Below are positions 33,069-42,131 of a stretch of DNA of 63,378 nt, one piece after another. Each line of letters starts with the position of its first letter. The first letter of the stretch is position 1. A program made the translations under genes and the position numbers. The stretch lies in contig JAFTLT010000047.1 in assembly GCA_017452785.1 (NCBI GenBank), forward strand, positions 1-63,378, read 5' to 3'. The notes under the pieces were generated by a model. That model saw nothing but the letters and a program-made list of their open reading frames with translations, did not search any database and had not been told where the DNA came from. The DNA is from Clostridia bacterium (GTDB taxonomy: Bacteria; Bacillota; Clostridia; Oscillospirales; Acutalibacteraceae).

Positions 33069-35825
33069 TTATTTCTCCTTGATTATAAGTGTATGGGTTT
33101 CTTTGAAATGGCTGCCAAGAGTGAATTCGAGACAGCCGTTTGCGCTTGTGAAACTGATTTCTTCGCCGTCAAGCTCAGCTACATATTTCTTGCCTTCAGC
33201 CATAACTGTAAGCAGATTGAACTTCTCATTTTCACCGTAGTATGTGAAAACAATTTCTGCTTGAGTTTTCTCTTGATTAAACGATGTGCTTTCAAGATAA
33301 GTGTCGAAGCCGACGTTGACAGTGCCGGGGCAGTAATAAGCCTTTGCCCACATATTAATCGGTGTTGACAGACCACCGAAATTGTGGAACCAGCCGCCGC
33401 AGCCTGTTACCGTGTTGACCATTTCAAAGGTGTAATATGTATCGTCAACCTCTCGCTTCCAGATGTTCAGCGCCATGTGAGCAATATCTCTTGCAATTTC
33501 GCTTTCGCCAAGGTCAAGCATGCTCTTAAAGATAAACCACTGATGAGGGAACCAGATATTGCCGTTCCAATAGCCGTTGACCTTATAGTACCCTGCCGTC
33601 ATATCAACTGCACTGATGCCGAAGGGGGAGTGCATCTCTTTTTCGTTTGTGAGATGACCGATTATTTTGCGCTTTTGGTTTTCATCACAGACACCCGCAA
33701 TAATCGGATAAATTCCGTCAAGACCCTTGTTGAGGTTTTCACCGTCAGCTGTTCTGAATATTTCAGTCGGCTCATAGCTTTCATCGTGAAGCACATAGCT
33801 GAAATAGCCGCTTTCGTCATCCCACGAATACTTATTCAAAGCGGTGGTGAGGTTTTCAATGTCGCTTCTGTACTCTGCCGTGTCCTCGCCGAGACCTAAT
33901 TTATCAGCCAAAATTGTAAGAATTTTGCCGAAGCGAATAACCTGTGAGGTTGTGATAACGGGTGAAGCCTTATCACGAAGACGCTGCTTCATCATTGCAA
34001 CCTGAGCAGGGTAGTCGTCCATGCCGCTTGAAGAATAGAAGTAGTCATAAGAGGTGAGCAGTCCGCTTTTGAATTTAGCAGTTGTCGAGCCTCTTATTTT
34101 GCCTGCAAGGAAACGGTAATAAAGTCTTGCTCTGCTGTAATATGAGAGAAGATGCTCTTTGTTCTGAGCTTTCTGAATCATCTCATAGAGCTGATAAATC
34201 TGCACGGGAACGGGTGAGCCGTGATGAAGAAACGCATAATCAGGATTGCTTTCATCACTCAAATATGTATCTATTATGTATTCTGCGAATTTCGGAGCTA
34301 TTTCGTTCATGCCGAGACCGATAAAGCCTGAATCCCATGTGTAAAGACAGTCCCAACGCTTGCCGGGTGTGTGGTGGATGATATATTCACCGTGCTTATA
34401 TATGGGATAAACCACATTGGTCATAACCGTTGCGGCGAGAATCTGATTACTCAGCTTATATTTTTCGCCTGACGGATTGAGCTTTATATCAATAGCCGTT
34501 GCTTTAGCTTTGAGATAAAGAGCCTCATATTCTTCTCTTGTCAGATATTCAGCTTCATTTTTTGATATAACCGCATACTCAATCTGCTTTTCGCCCGGCT
34601 CTATAAATATGGTATGGCTTATTGCATTGTGGAAGAAGCCCTCATCACTGTGCTTTCGGCTGAATGCACCCGTGAAGCTCTCTGTTACATCATCGAAGGT
34701 TTCGTCTGCGTTTGAAAGTCTTGCAGTCATGCAGTCTTCAAGTGCGCCTGTCTCGATTTCTCTGAAACGTGTGTTATCGTTAAAGACACGGAGTCTGTAT
34801 TCATCTTTGATTTTGTTATATCTGAGCGTGGAGAGATAACCTTCGTCACATTTTTGGTTTTCAATTTCAGGTGTGAAGTCAACATTATGTGCATATACAA
34901 TAATATTATCCTTGTCCTCTTTTTCAGCAATAACCATGAAGTCAAGCTCTATGGCACCTGTGCCCTCGGATGTGAATTCAAGCTCAAGGTTGCCTTTAGT
35001 TACTTTTCCGAGAAAAATATATTTTATTTCAGGTGTATCGCAAGGTGGAAATTCGACCTTTTCGCCGTTAAGAGTGAAGATGGCAGTTTTATCACTGTTT
35101 ATATAGTAAACACCCACTTGTTTGCCCTGCTGATAATAAATATCACTTGTGCGATAGCGAACAGCAAGCACTGCATTATCAAAATCTTTATCTGAACTAA
35201 TATTGTATCTGACTGTGTCGCCTTTTGTTGCTCCGAAGGGCTTTAAAACTCTGTGGGGCATATGCCATTTTTCGGCTCTGTCACCAAGACCCTTGCCGCC
35301 GACAAAGGCTTTATCGAGAAATTCACCTTTCTTTCTGCCGTCCTGACTCTGCTCATCCCATGGGCGGGGGATAGCGTAAACATATTCCTCATAGCTGAGT
35401 GCGTCCCAATAAACACACTCTGAAGGCAGTGACACTTCGGTGTAAATATCCTGAGGATATTCTATTGACGAAAAATAGTTGACAACACAGTTTTTAATTA
35501 TATCTGTGTTGTTGACAAGCTCGGTTCTTATAAGTATACTGTTATCAGTGAGCTTGGTGTAAGAAACATCTGCATAAACCTTATCCTTCCACTGAAGGTC
35601 ATATCTGTATGAATAGAAAGAATAGTCCTCGTTGCAGAGCCATGGGTGATAGGCACTCGGAAGAGTTACGTTGGGCACTTTAATGTCAAATGCGCTTATT
35701 GCCGGGGCAACACTCAGGTCAAATCTTATACCGCTGTATTTTTCGTGCTCAGCAATATGGGATATGCCTGCATACTTTTTTGAGAAGGGTCCCCATCCCC
35801 AGAAACAACCGGATTTATCTGTCAT
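33069..35825 (-). CDS. Large GH63-like (alpha/alpha)6-barrel glycoside hydrolase
   Basis: 918 residues, no signal peptide, so probably cytoplasmic. The N-terminal ~430 residues are beta-sandwich modules. From about 440 an (alpha/alpha)6 barrel follows with the recognisable segments GKRWDCLYTWDSGFIGLG, LHHGSPVPVQIYQLYE and NGYWNGNIWFPHQWFI; the last corresponds to the YWRGxxW-type motif of GH63/GH37-like enzymes. The closing ~70 residues are a beta domain. The likely role is hydrolysis of alpha-linked oligosaccharides taken up by the cell, but the substrate cannot be read. GAGGTAAGC precedes the ATG. It forms an operon with the phosphoesterase. Confidence 0.68.
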   Translation of the reverse strand: MTDKSGCFWGWGPFSKKYAGISHIAEHEKYSGIRFDLSVAPAISAFDIKVPNVTLPSAYHPWLCNEDYSFYSYRYDLQWKDKVYADVSYTKLTDNSILIRTELVNNTDIIKNCVVNYFSSIEYPQDIYTEVSLPSECVYWDALSYEEYVYAIPRPWDEQSQDGRKKGEFLDKAFVGGKGLGDRAEKWHMPHRVLKPFGATKGDTVRYNISSDKDFDNAVLAVRYRTSDIYYQQGKQVGVYYINSDKTAIFTLNGEKVEFPPCDTPEIKYIFLGKVTKGNLELEFTSEGTGAIELDFMVIAEKEDKDNIIVYAHNVDFTPEIENQKCDEGYLSTLRYNKIKDEYRLRVFNDNTRFREIETGALEDCMTARLSNADETFDDVTESFTGAFSRKHSDEGFFHNAISHTIFIEPGEKQIEYAVISKNEAEYLTREEYEALYLKAKATAIDIKLNPSGEKYKLSNQILAATVMTNVVYPIYKHGEYIIHHTPGKRWDCLYTWDSGFIGLGMNEIAPKFAEYIIDTYLSDESNPDYAFLHHGSPVPVQIYQLYEMIQKAQNKEHLLSYYSRARLYYRFLAGKIRGSTTAKFKSGLLTSYDYFYSSSGMDDYPAQVAMMKQRLRDKASPVITTSQVIRFGKILTILADKLGLGEDTAEYRSDIENLTTALNKYSWDDESGYFSYVLHDESYEPTEIFRTADGENLNKGLDGIYPIIAGVCDENQKRKIIGHLTNEKEMHSPFGISAVDMTAGYYKVNGYWNGNIWFPHQWFIFKSMLDLGESEIARDIAHMALNIWKREVDDTYYTFEMVNTVTGCGGWFHNFGGLSTPINMWAKAYYCPGTVNVGFDTYLESTSFNQEKTQAEIVFTYYGENEKFNLLTVMAEGKKYVAELDGEEISFTSANGCLEFTLGSHFKETHTLIIKEK

Positions 35826-36011
35826 ATCAGCTTACCTCATTTTCGATATGTATTAATAATGTTTAAGAAATTATACAATATATTGTGATTTTATGTCAAC
35901 TTCTTTTCACACAAAATGCAAATAATATTAACAAGATTATCAAAAAAAATTAAAATTAGCGTTTTTTTCTAAAAAAGTGGATGATTTTTGATTTTTTCTT
36001 GAAAAAAGCTA

Positions 36012-36040
36012 TTGCAATTTCAAAATCAAGGTGCTATAAT
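36012..36040 (+). promoter_or_regulatory. Sigma-A promoter of the gene at 36077
   Basis: TTGCAA, 17 bases, TATAAT with TGC before the -10 box, 37 bases upstream of the start codon. Confidence 0.7.
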
Positions 36041-36076
36041 ATCGGAGAACTAAAATATTTTAGGAGGTCTTTTCCC

Positions 36077-36697
36077 ATGAAAAAAGTTTTAGCCGTTCTT
36101 CTTTCGGTTATGATGCTTTTCGGAGCTCTCTCATTCAGTTCATCAGCAGCAAGTGTAAGCCAGTATTTTGAAGGTGATTCACCTCTTGTTGATCCTAACA
36201 CACAGGTTATCATTACATTCGACCTTGCAGGCGGCACAATGAAAAACGGTGTTTGGGTATACAATTCATCAAAGCAGCCTACACCCGGTTTTGAATGGGT
36301 TGAAGGTTTTGATGCAGGTACTTACATAATGCTTCCTCAGGACAAGGGCGCTCAGAAGCCCGGCACACCTATCACACTTCCCGTTGTTACTCCTCCTTCA
36401 GGCTATCAGTTTGACGGTTGGTACTGCTACGGTATTGCAGGTGACTACACACAGGGTAGCACATATGCAGCTAACAGCGCATATTACATCCCTCTCGGCA
36501 CTGCAGGTGAAGTTATCGAGTTCAGAGCTGCTTACAGCCCTGCAACAATTGAGCCTGACACAATGGAAACTGTTATGAATATCCTTATCAAGGTATTCGG
36601 CACAATCGTTGGTCTTCTCTTCTTAGGTGACGAAGCTAACCCCGCTGAGGCTGGTATGCAGATGATGAGCAATCTTCTCGGCAGTCTTCTTGCCTGA
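36077..36697 (+). CDS. Exported protein with Listeria-Bacteroides (Flg_new)-like repeat
   Basis: About 206 residues. The signal peptide runs to about residue 24 (SFSSSAA-SVS). The middle resembles a single Flg_new/InlB-type beta repeat: ITFDLAGGTMKNG at the start and GYQFDGWYCYG at the end. The last ~45 residues are a hydrophobic helix (MNILIKVFGTIVGLLFLG) and an Ala/Gly-rich tail that may associate with the membrane. The role is unknown; such repeats occur in adhesive surface proteins. AGGAGGT lies 10 bases before the ATG at 36077. Confidence 0.72.
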   Translation: MKKVLAVLLSVMMLFGALSFSSSAASVSQYFEGDSPLVDPNTQVIITFDLAGGTMKNGVWVYNSSKQPTPGFEWVEGFDAGTYIMLPQDKGAQKPGTPITLPVVTPPSGYQFDGWYCYGIAGDYTQGSTYAANSAYYIPLGTAGEVIEFRAAYSPATIEPDTMETVMNILIKVFGTIVGLLFLGDEANPAEAGMQMMSNLLGSLLA

Positions 36698-36711
36698 TCA
36701 GTTTGATTTTT

Positions 36712-36735
36712 AAAGCCATCCACACGGATGGCTTT
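36712..36735 (+). terminator. Terminator after the Flg_new-like gene
   Basis: AAAGCCATCC pairs perfectly with GGATGGCTTT around ACAC, then AATTTTTTG. Confidence 0.9.
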
Positions 36736-36810
36736 AATTTTTTGCTCTTTACAAAAGGAGCATATTTTGATATAATCGTTGAGAAATCAAAGCCAAAAGG
36801 AGAAAAAGCT

Positions 36811-38469
36811 ATGAAAATTAAAAATGATAAAAAGTTTTGCCCTCTTTGTGAAGCAAAAAAACTTATCAACAAAACCAAAATCAGCCAGGTTACATCACGA
36901 GGCTATGATAACGGAGCTGCTCTCACACCGCCTATGGGCTGGTCAAGCTGGAATCTTTTTCGCCACAGAATAAGTGAAACTCTTATAAAAGAAATTATAG
37001 ATGCTATGGCTGACAGCGGACTTAAAGAGGCAGGCTACACCTATGTCAATATAGATGACTGTTGGCAGGCTTCAGAGAGAGACGAAAAGGGTAGACTGCA
37101 GTGCGATAAGGTTAATTTCCCAAGCGGTATCAAGGCACTTTCAAAGTACGCCAACGATAAAGGAGTCAAGCTCGGAATTTATTCATCAAACGGAACCTAT
37201 ACCTGTGAAGACTATCCTGCGAGCCTTCGCAACGAGAGAATTGACGCTGAAACATTTGCTTCATGGGGCATTGAATATTTTAAATATGACTTCTGTCATA
37301 ATGTGCCTATTCCCTCTCTTGCTCCCAGAGTTATTGCTGTTTCATTTGCAAAAGAGCAGTCAGGTGAAATCTTTGCTCGCTTCACCTCCTCTGAGGTTGC
37401 ACTCAAGGGTCTTGCACGCATAGTTAAAGACGAAAAGGTTGAAACCAAGCAGTATATTGACGGTATTGACGGCGGTGCAGGCTCATTCAGCGTTGAGGTT
37501 GAGGCTGAAAAAGCAGGGGAGTACATACTACATATTGATATTGCAAAAGACTCAAGAAAAGAGAAATTCCTTATGGCTAAGGTTAACGGCAAAGAGGAAT
37601 ATCATATTTATTGTGTCAGCAGAAAGAACTGGACTCCCGAAGGTAAGCTGCAGACAAGTGTTTATCTTGATGAGGGTGTTAACACAGTTGTCTTTTCAAA
37701 TCCTGTCGGCTCAAAGATGGATAGTGCCGCAATTCAGTATAAGCTCATGGGCAGAGAGCTCAAGCGTGCAACGAAGCTTTATGCCGAAGAAAACGGCTGC
37801 GAAGAGAAGCCTATTATTTTCTCGATTTGTGAATGGGGCTTCAATCAGCCTTGGAAATGGGGCATGGAAGCAGGAAATCTTTGGAGAACCACACCTGACA
37901 TTCAGGCTAACTGGCCGTCAATTATGGCTCTTTATGAGCACACTGTCAGACTTTATAAATATTCTGCACCGGGAGCATGGAATGACCCCGATATGCTTGA
38001 GGTGGGCAACGGCAACCTGACATTTGAGGAAAACAGAGCTCACTTCTCACTTTGGTGCATGCTCAACGCACCGCTGATTCTCGGCAATGATATAAGAAAA
38101 TTTATTCTTGCTGATGGCACGATTGATAAGGAAAATAAGGTTTATCAGATACTCACAAGCAAGGCAATGATTTCCATTAATCAGGATCCCTTGGGTGTGC
38201 AGTGCAGACGCATTAAAACAGGCCTTGTTGATGTGCTTGTAAAGCCACTTAAAGGCTCAAAGGTTGCTGTTTGTGTGCTTAATAAGAGCGGCAAACAAAA
38301 CGGCACAAGAATCGACCTGAACGCTTTGACTAACTTAGGTTATGTAAATCTTCTGAGAAAAGACGGCTATAAGGTCTATGATGTTTGGGAAGAAAAATAC
38401 AGCGAAAACACTACTGAAATTTTTGCTGCACCTGGAAAACACGGCGTTAAGGTTTATATTGTTGAATAA
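36811..38469 (+). CDS. GH27 alpha-galactosidase-like enzyme with an inserted beta-sandwich domain
   Basis: About 552 residues, no signal peptide. GH27 hallmarks: LTPPMGWSSWNLF near residue 45, YVNIDDCWQ, nucleophile Asp160 in YFKYDFCHN and acid/base Asp394 in GAWNDPDMLEVGN, followed by the LWCMLNAPLILGND signature. Between the fourth and fifth barrel strands (about 168-325) lies an extra region of beta-sandwich type (YIDGIDGGAGSFSVEVEAEKAGEYILHI) resembling a family 6/35-type carbohydrate-binding module. The N-terminus has a CPLC segment that is not usual for the family. It should release terminal alpha-galactose. AAAGGAGA precedes the ATG at 36811; the longer frame to 36703 crosses a terminator. 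Confidence 0.85.
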   Translation: MKIKNDKKFCPLCEAKKLINKTKISQVTSRGYDNGAALTPPMGWSSWNLFRHRISETLIKEIIDAMADSGLKEAGYTYVNIDDCWQASERDEKGRLQCDKVNFPSGIKALSKYANDKGVKLGIYSSNGTYTCEDYPASLRNERIDAETFASWGIEYFKYDFCHNVPIPSLAPRVIAVSFAKEQSGEIFARFTSSEVALKGLARIVKDEKVETKQYIDGIDGGAGSFSVEVEAEKAGEYILHIDIAKDSRKEKFLMAKVNGKEEYHIYCVSRKNWTPEGKLQTSVYLDEGVNTVVFSNPVGSKMDSAAIQYKLMGRELKRATKLYAEENGCEEKPIIFSICEWGFNQPWKWGMEAGNLWRTTPDIQANWPSIMALYEHTVRLYKYSAPGAWNDPDMLEVGNGNLTFEENRAHFSLWCMLNAPLILGNDIRKFILADGTIDKENKVYQILTSKAMISINQDPLGVQCRRIKTGLVDVLVKPLKGSKVAVCVLNKSGKQNGTRIDLNALTNLGYVNLLRKDGYKVYDVWEEKYSENTTEIFAAPGKHGVKVYIVE

Positions 38470-38494
38470 AGATAAGTTATTGCAATAAAATGAA

Positions 38495-38526
38495 AGCAGG
38501 TCACTACATTTTGGTAGTGACCTGCT
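38495..38526. terminator. Strong hairpin between convergent genes
   Basis: AGCAGGTCACTAC pairs perfectly with GTAGTGACCTGCT around ATTTTG. The minus side is followed by TTCATTTT, so it most likely ends the phosphoesterase transcript. A close relative (GCAGGTCA/TGACCTGC) lies at 55139-55167. Confidence 0.7.
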
Positions 38527-38587
38527 CGTTATTAGGATTATATTGCTCAAAGCTTCTGTGCATTTATTTTGCGGTAGCAGCATGCAA

Positions 38588-39697
38588 TTATATATTTCTT
38601 ATTTTCTTTACCGCTTTAACTGCAAGTTTCACAGCAGCTGCAGCAAGAGCAATTCTTGAAATATCTGTTATTGCCTGATCGGGCGAAACCGGTGCATTTC
38701 TATAGACAAATTCATTAATGGGTTTTGTTGGCTTATAATTGCAAAGCTCACCGATAGTTACAGTGTAGGTTTCATAATTTCTGACATCATTCTCATCAAA
38801 AACGAACATTCTCACGCCACGTTTATCATAGGGACCGTAGGTATGAAAGCTTGCCCCCTGACAGTATCCGAGATCAATACCCTCATAATTTTTGTAAAAG
38901 CTGTTATTATGGTCGTGTCCTACATAAAGAGCGAAAACGTCACCTTTTTCTTTGAGTACATCAAACTGTCCTGAGTTTTTATCGGGGGTACCGGGAGCTT
39001 CACCCATGAAGCCGCCTCTTGCCTTTGTTTCTTCATCAAGACGGTAAAAGGTATTGCGCCTGCTTTTGTAGGCTTCCACTCTGCCTTTTGTGAAAAAGCC
39101 GACTTTTTCAATGATATTAAAATATTCGGGAACAGGAATATGCTGAAAAACTATAGACGGCAGATAGTGCCCCTTTTCATTTCTGAAGGTGTCACGCTCT
39201 TTTTTGTACCATTCAAGCTGTTCGCTTCTTATGCCGTTTGATGTGGTGCCTGAGTCAAAAAGATAAATGCCAAGCACGTCCTCTTTTCCTTGGCTATCCT
39301 TAACAGTCAGTTTATAGGTACCCGTATCATCCTCACTGCAGGGTACACCGTAAACACAGCCCTTGTGGCTTTTATAAAACTCTGTCTGGATTTTTTTGTC
39401 AACCTTGCAGTCGTCATCATGGTTGCCGTATGTGAAGCAAAAGGGAATGTTTCTTTCTGTAATAGGTGCAAGAAACTCTGCAATAACCTTTTCGACTTTG
39501 TTTTTTGCGTCCTTTAAATAGCAGGCACTGTAGCCCTGAATCTGATCTCCCGTGAGAACAACAAGGTCAGGCTTTTCTCTGTCAACTGCAAGAGAAATGA
39601 GCTTTATTGTGTCAGGGTTTAAAACTGCGTTTTCCTGAATATCGGCAATCTGCATTATTTTAAATTTGCCGTTTTTGAAGTTAAGCGTAGGGTTCAT
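38588..39697 (-). CDS. Metallophosphoesterase (calcineurin-like)
   Basis: 369 residues, no signal peptide. Metal-site motifs: MQIADIQE (Gln where many relatives have His), LTGDQIQGYS, YGNHDDD, FQHIPVPEYF and YVGHDHNNSF. The last ~30 residues form an amphipathic Ala/Lys-rich helix (IALAAAAVKLAVKAVKKI) that may touch the membrane. It is related in type to purple-acid-like phosphatases acting on nucleotides or phospholipid headgroups; no substrate can be assigned. A GGAGAAAC site precedes the ATG. The gene is single. Confidence 0.85.
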   Translation of the reverse strand: MNPTLNFKNGKFKIMQIADIQENAVLNPDTIKLISLAVDREKPDLVVLTGDQIQGYSACYLKDAKNKVEKVIAEFLAPITERNIPFCFTYGNHDDDCKVDKKIQTEFYKSHKGCVYGVPCSEDDTGTYKLTVKDSQGKEDVLGIYLFDSGTTSNGIRSEQLEWYKKERDTFRNEKGHYLPSIVFQHIPVPEYFNIIEKVGFFTKGRVEAYKSRRNTFYRLDEETKARGGFMGEAPGTPDKNSGQFDVLKEKGDVFALYVGHDHNNSFYKNYEGIDLGYCQGASFHTYGPYDKRGVRMFVFDENDVRNYETYTVTIGELCNYKPTKPINEFVYRNAPVSPDQAITDISRIALAAAAVKLAVKAVKKIRNI

Positions 39698-39838
39698 TTT
39701 GTTTCTCCTTAATTATGCTGTGAAAAGTATACATATTATTTTTAAATTAGTCAAGAACAAATAATATGCTTTAATCACTTTAGCTTTTTCAGTGCATATA
39801 ATAAAGCGAGCAATTAAAATATAAGGCAGGGGAGCGAT

Positions 39839-40069
39839 ATGACTCACACATATATAAAATTTGAAAGTCAGACCCTTGGCGAAAAAGCAAAAAGACTCCT
39901 TAATGATAAAGGGATAAAATCAATGCTCAAGAGAAATCCCAACCCTAACCATAAGGAAGGCTGCAATTTTGCTTTGTTTATTCAAGGAAATGTCTGGCAG
40001 GCTTACGATATAATTATGAATTCAAATATAAGAAATCTTGGGGTAGAGTCCTACCGTGAGAGATTATGA
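39839..40069 (+). CDS. DUF3343 (putative sulfur/selenium carrier-like) protein
   Basis: 76 residues with the DUF3343 pattern: THTYIKFESQTLGEKAKRLL followed by a central conserved cysteine (Cys42 in KEGCNFALFI). It overlaps the next gene, a cysteine desulfurase-type enzyme, by ATGA. That pairing is recurrent, and the family has been proposed to carry sulfur or selenium from the desulfurase, with the single cysteine as the site. GGGGAGCG precedes the ATG. Confidence 0.85.
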   Translation: MTHTYIKFESQTLGEKAKRLLNDKGIKSMLKRNPNPNHKEGCNFALFIQGNVWQAYDIIMNSNIRNLGVESYRERL

Positions 40070-41217
40070 TTTATCTTGATAATGCAGCAACATCTTATCC
40101 TAAACCCGAAAGTGTGATAAATGCTGCTTTATATGCAATGCGTGATGCAGGCGGAAATTCAGGCAGAGGCTCACACAAATCGGCAATAAAAGCGGGAGAG
40201 CTCGTTTATAATGTCAGAGAAAAAGCAGCGGAGCTATTCGGCTGTGAAAGTGAAAGGGTAATTTTTACTTTAAACTGCACAATGTCACTTAATATGGCTA
40301 TAAAAGGCAGCGTAAAAAAGGGCGACCATGTAATAATTTCGTCACTCGAACATAACTCTGTGCTAAGACCTGTGCACCGCCTGAGCGAAGAAGGTATAAT
40401 CACCTATTCAGTTGCAAGGGTCAACCCCTTAAGCGATGATGAAACGCTGAAAAACTTTGCTTCGCTCATTAAAAAAGAGACCTCACTTATTATTTCGAGT
40501 GCGGTGTCAAATGTTTTCGGTACTATTTTACCTGTCAGCCGATTAGGAGGGCTCTGCAGGAAAAGAAAAATCCGTTTTATAGTTGATGGTGCTCAGGCAG
40601 CGGGTATGAGAGAAATCAATATGAAGCAGAGCAATATAGATATTTTATGTCTGCCCGGTCACAAGGGGCTCATGGGTATTATGGGAACGGGGCTGCTGCT
40701 CTTTAGTGAAAACACAGATATTGAACCTCTCATTCAGGGCGGAACCGGCTCATTTTCTCTTATTAAGACACAGCCTGAAATTTATCCTGACAGACTCGAA
40801 AGCGGCACACTTAATCTGCCGGGAATAGTCAGCGTCGGCGAAGGAATTGACTTTATAAAACGTGAGGGCGGCACCTCGGCAGTGTACCAAAAGGAAAAGA
40901 GCCTGACAGATATGCTTTTCGGGGAACTTGCCAATGTAAGAAATACGGTTCTTTATCCTATGTTTAGCGGCAAAAATGCTTCGGGTATAGTTTCATTCAA
41001 TATAAAAGGTCAGCACAGCGAAAAAGTCGGGCAGATGCTCAGTGATGCAGGCTTTGCAGTCAGGGCAGGCTATCATTGTTCATATCTTGCACATAAGGTT
41101 TACGGCACCGATAAAACAGGTGTTGTGAGAATAAGCCCGGGCTATTTCACAACAAAAAAAGAATTAAAAAGTTTAATATTTTATCTTAATAAAATTGCAA
41201 TGGGCAAAATTTTGTGA
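40066..41217 (+). CDS. Cysteine desulfurase family (class V aminotransferase) enzyme
   Basis: 383 residues. It is PLP-dependent: the N-terminal YLDNAATSYPKP and SSLEHNSVLRPV (PLP-ring-stacking His), DGAQAAGM (Asp), and Lys200 in LPGHKGLMG for the Schiff base. The persulfide cysteine is Cys338 in AGYHCSYLAHKVYGT. The type is closest to the CsdA/SufS-like branch found with DUF3343. It would mobilise sulfur (or selenium) from cysteine and pass it to the small partner. Overlap with DUF3343 by 4 bases indicates translational coupling. Confidence 0.9.
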   Translation: MIYLDNAATSYPKPESVINAALYAMRDAGGNSGRGSHKSAIKAGELVYNVREKAAELFGCESERVIFTLNCTMSLNMAIKGSVKKGDHVIISSLEHNSVLRPVHRLSEEGIITYSVARVNPLSDDETLKNFASLIKKETSLIISSAVSNVFGTILPVSRLGGLCRKRKIRFIVDGAQAAGMREINMKQSNIDILCLPGHKGLMGIMGTGLLLFSENTDIEPLIQGGTGSFSLIKTQPEIYPDRLESGTLNLPGIVSVGEGIDFIKREGGTSAVYQKEKSLTDMLFGELANVRNTVLYPMFSGKNASGIVSFNIKGQHSEKVGQMLSDAGFAVRAGYHCSYLAHKVYGTDKTGVVRISPGYFTTKKELKSLIFYLNKIAMGKIL

Positions 41218-41273
41218 TACAATAAAAGGAGATATGAAGAAACAAGATTTCTGAAAATAAACGGAGGAGAATT

Positions 41274-42131
41274 ATGGCGGATTTTTTCAGCAGCATTTTT
41301 GACGGTATAATGAAGCTAATACTGTCAATTCAATGGTATGATATTGCAGATATTGCTCTTGTGGCTCTTGCTATATATTACTGTGTCAAGTTAGTCAGAC
41401 AGACCAGAGCCTTTCATCTTGTTAAGGGTATCGTATTTATGGGCGTGGTCTATATGATAGTTTCCACTCTTAATATGTCAGCGACAAGCTATTTATTCAA
41501 TCATCTTTTCAGCGATATTGTGATTGTCATCATTCTTTTGTTTCAGCCGGAAATCAGACATGCTATCGAGAGCTTCGGCAGAGGCGATTTCAGAAAAATA
41601 TCCTTCTTTTCAGGCAGAAACTCAAACCTGACAGGTGACGAAATGAGAACATGTGCCTCAAATATAGCAAAAGCTGTTTCAAATATGAGCGATAAAAAAA
41701 TAGGTGCTCTTATTGTGCTTGAGGGAAAAACACTCTTAGGTGAAATTATCAGCACAGGCTCACCTGTTGACTCGGCTGTCACTGCACCCGTTATTGAGAA
41801 TATCTTTTTCCCGAAGGCTCCGTTGCATGACGGTGCAATGATAATCAGAGACGGAAGAATTCACTCTGCAGGCTGTATATTGCCTTTAACTCAGGCCGAT
41901 ATAGGCAAGGAGCTTGGCACAAGACACAGAGCTGCTATGGGCATGAGTGAAAACAGTGATGCCTTGGTTATTGTTGTTTCTGAAGAAACAGGTGCTATTT
42001 CCGTTGCTAAAAGCGGTGAGATGAAGCGCAAACTCACATTGGGTGAGCTTCTCGAATATCTCAACGGCTTTTTAGTGCCTGAAGACAATGAAAAACAAAA
42101 ATCACGTGCATTAATACGGAGGAAAAAGTGA
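41274..42131 (+). CDS. cdaA: Diadenylate cyclase CdaA
   Basis: 285 residues. Three N-terminal membrane helices (about 20-85) precede the DisA_N (DAC) domain, with the catalytic DGA motif in APLHDGAMII near residue 186 and the GTRHRAAMG motif near 220. It makes c-di-AMP from two ATP; the second messenger controls potassium, osmolyte and wall homeostasis. CGGAGGAG precedes the ATG. It is followed by its regulator cdaR with a 1-base stop/start overlap. The usual third gene, glmM, is absent. Confidence 0.96.
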   Translation: MADFFSSIFDGIMKLILSIQWYDIADIALVALAIYYCVKLVRQTRAFHLVKGIVFMGVVYMIVSTLNMSATSYLFNHLFSDIVIVIILLFQPEIRHAIESFGRGDFRKISFFSGRNSNLTGDEMRTCASNIAKAVSNMSDKKIGALIVLEGKTLLGEIISTGSPVDSAVTAPVIENIFFPKAPLHDGAMIIRDGRIHSAGCILPLTQADIGKELGTRHRAAMGMSENSDALVIVVSEETGAISVAKSGEMKRKLTLGELLEYLNGFLVPEDNEKQKSRALIRRKK

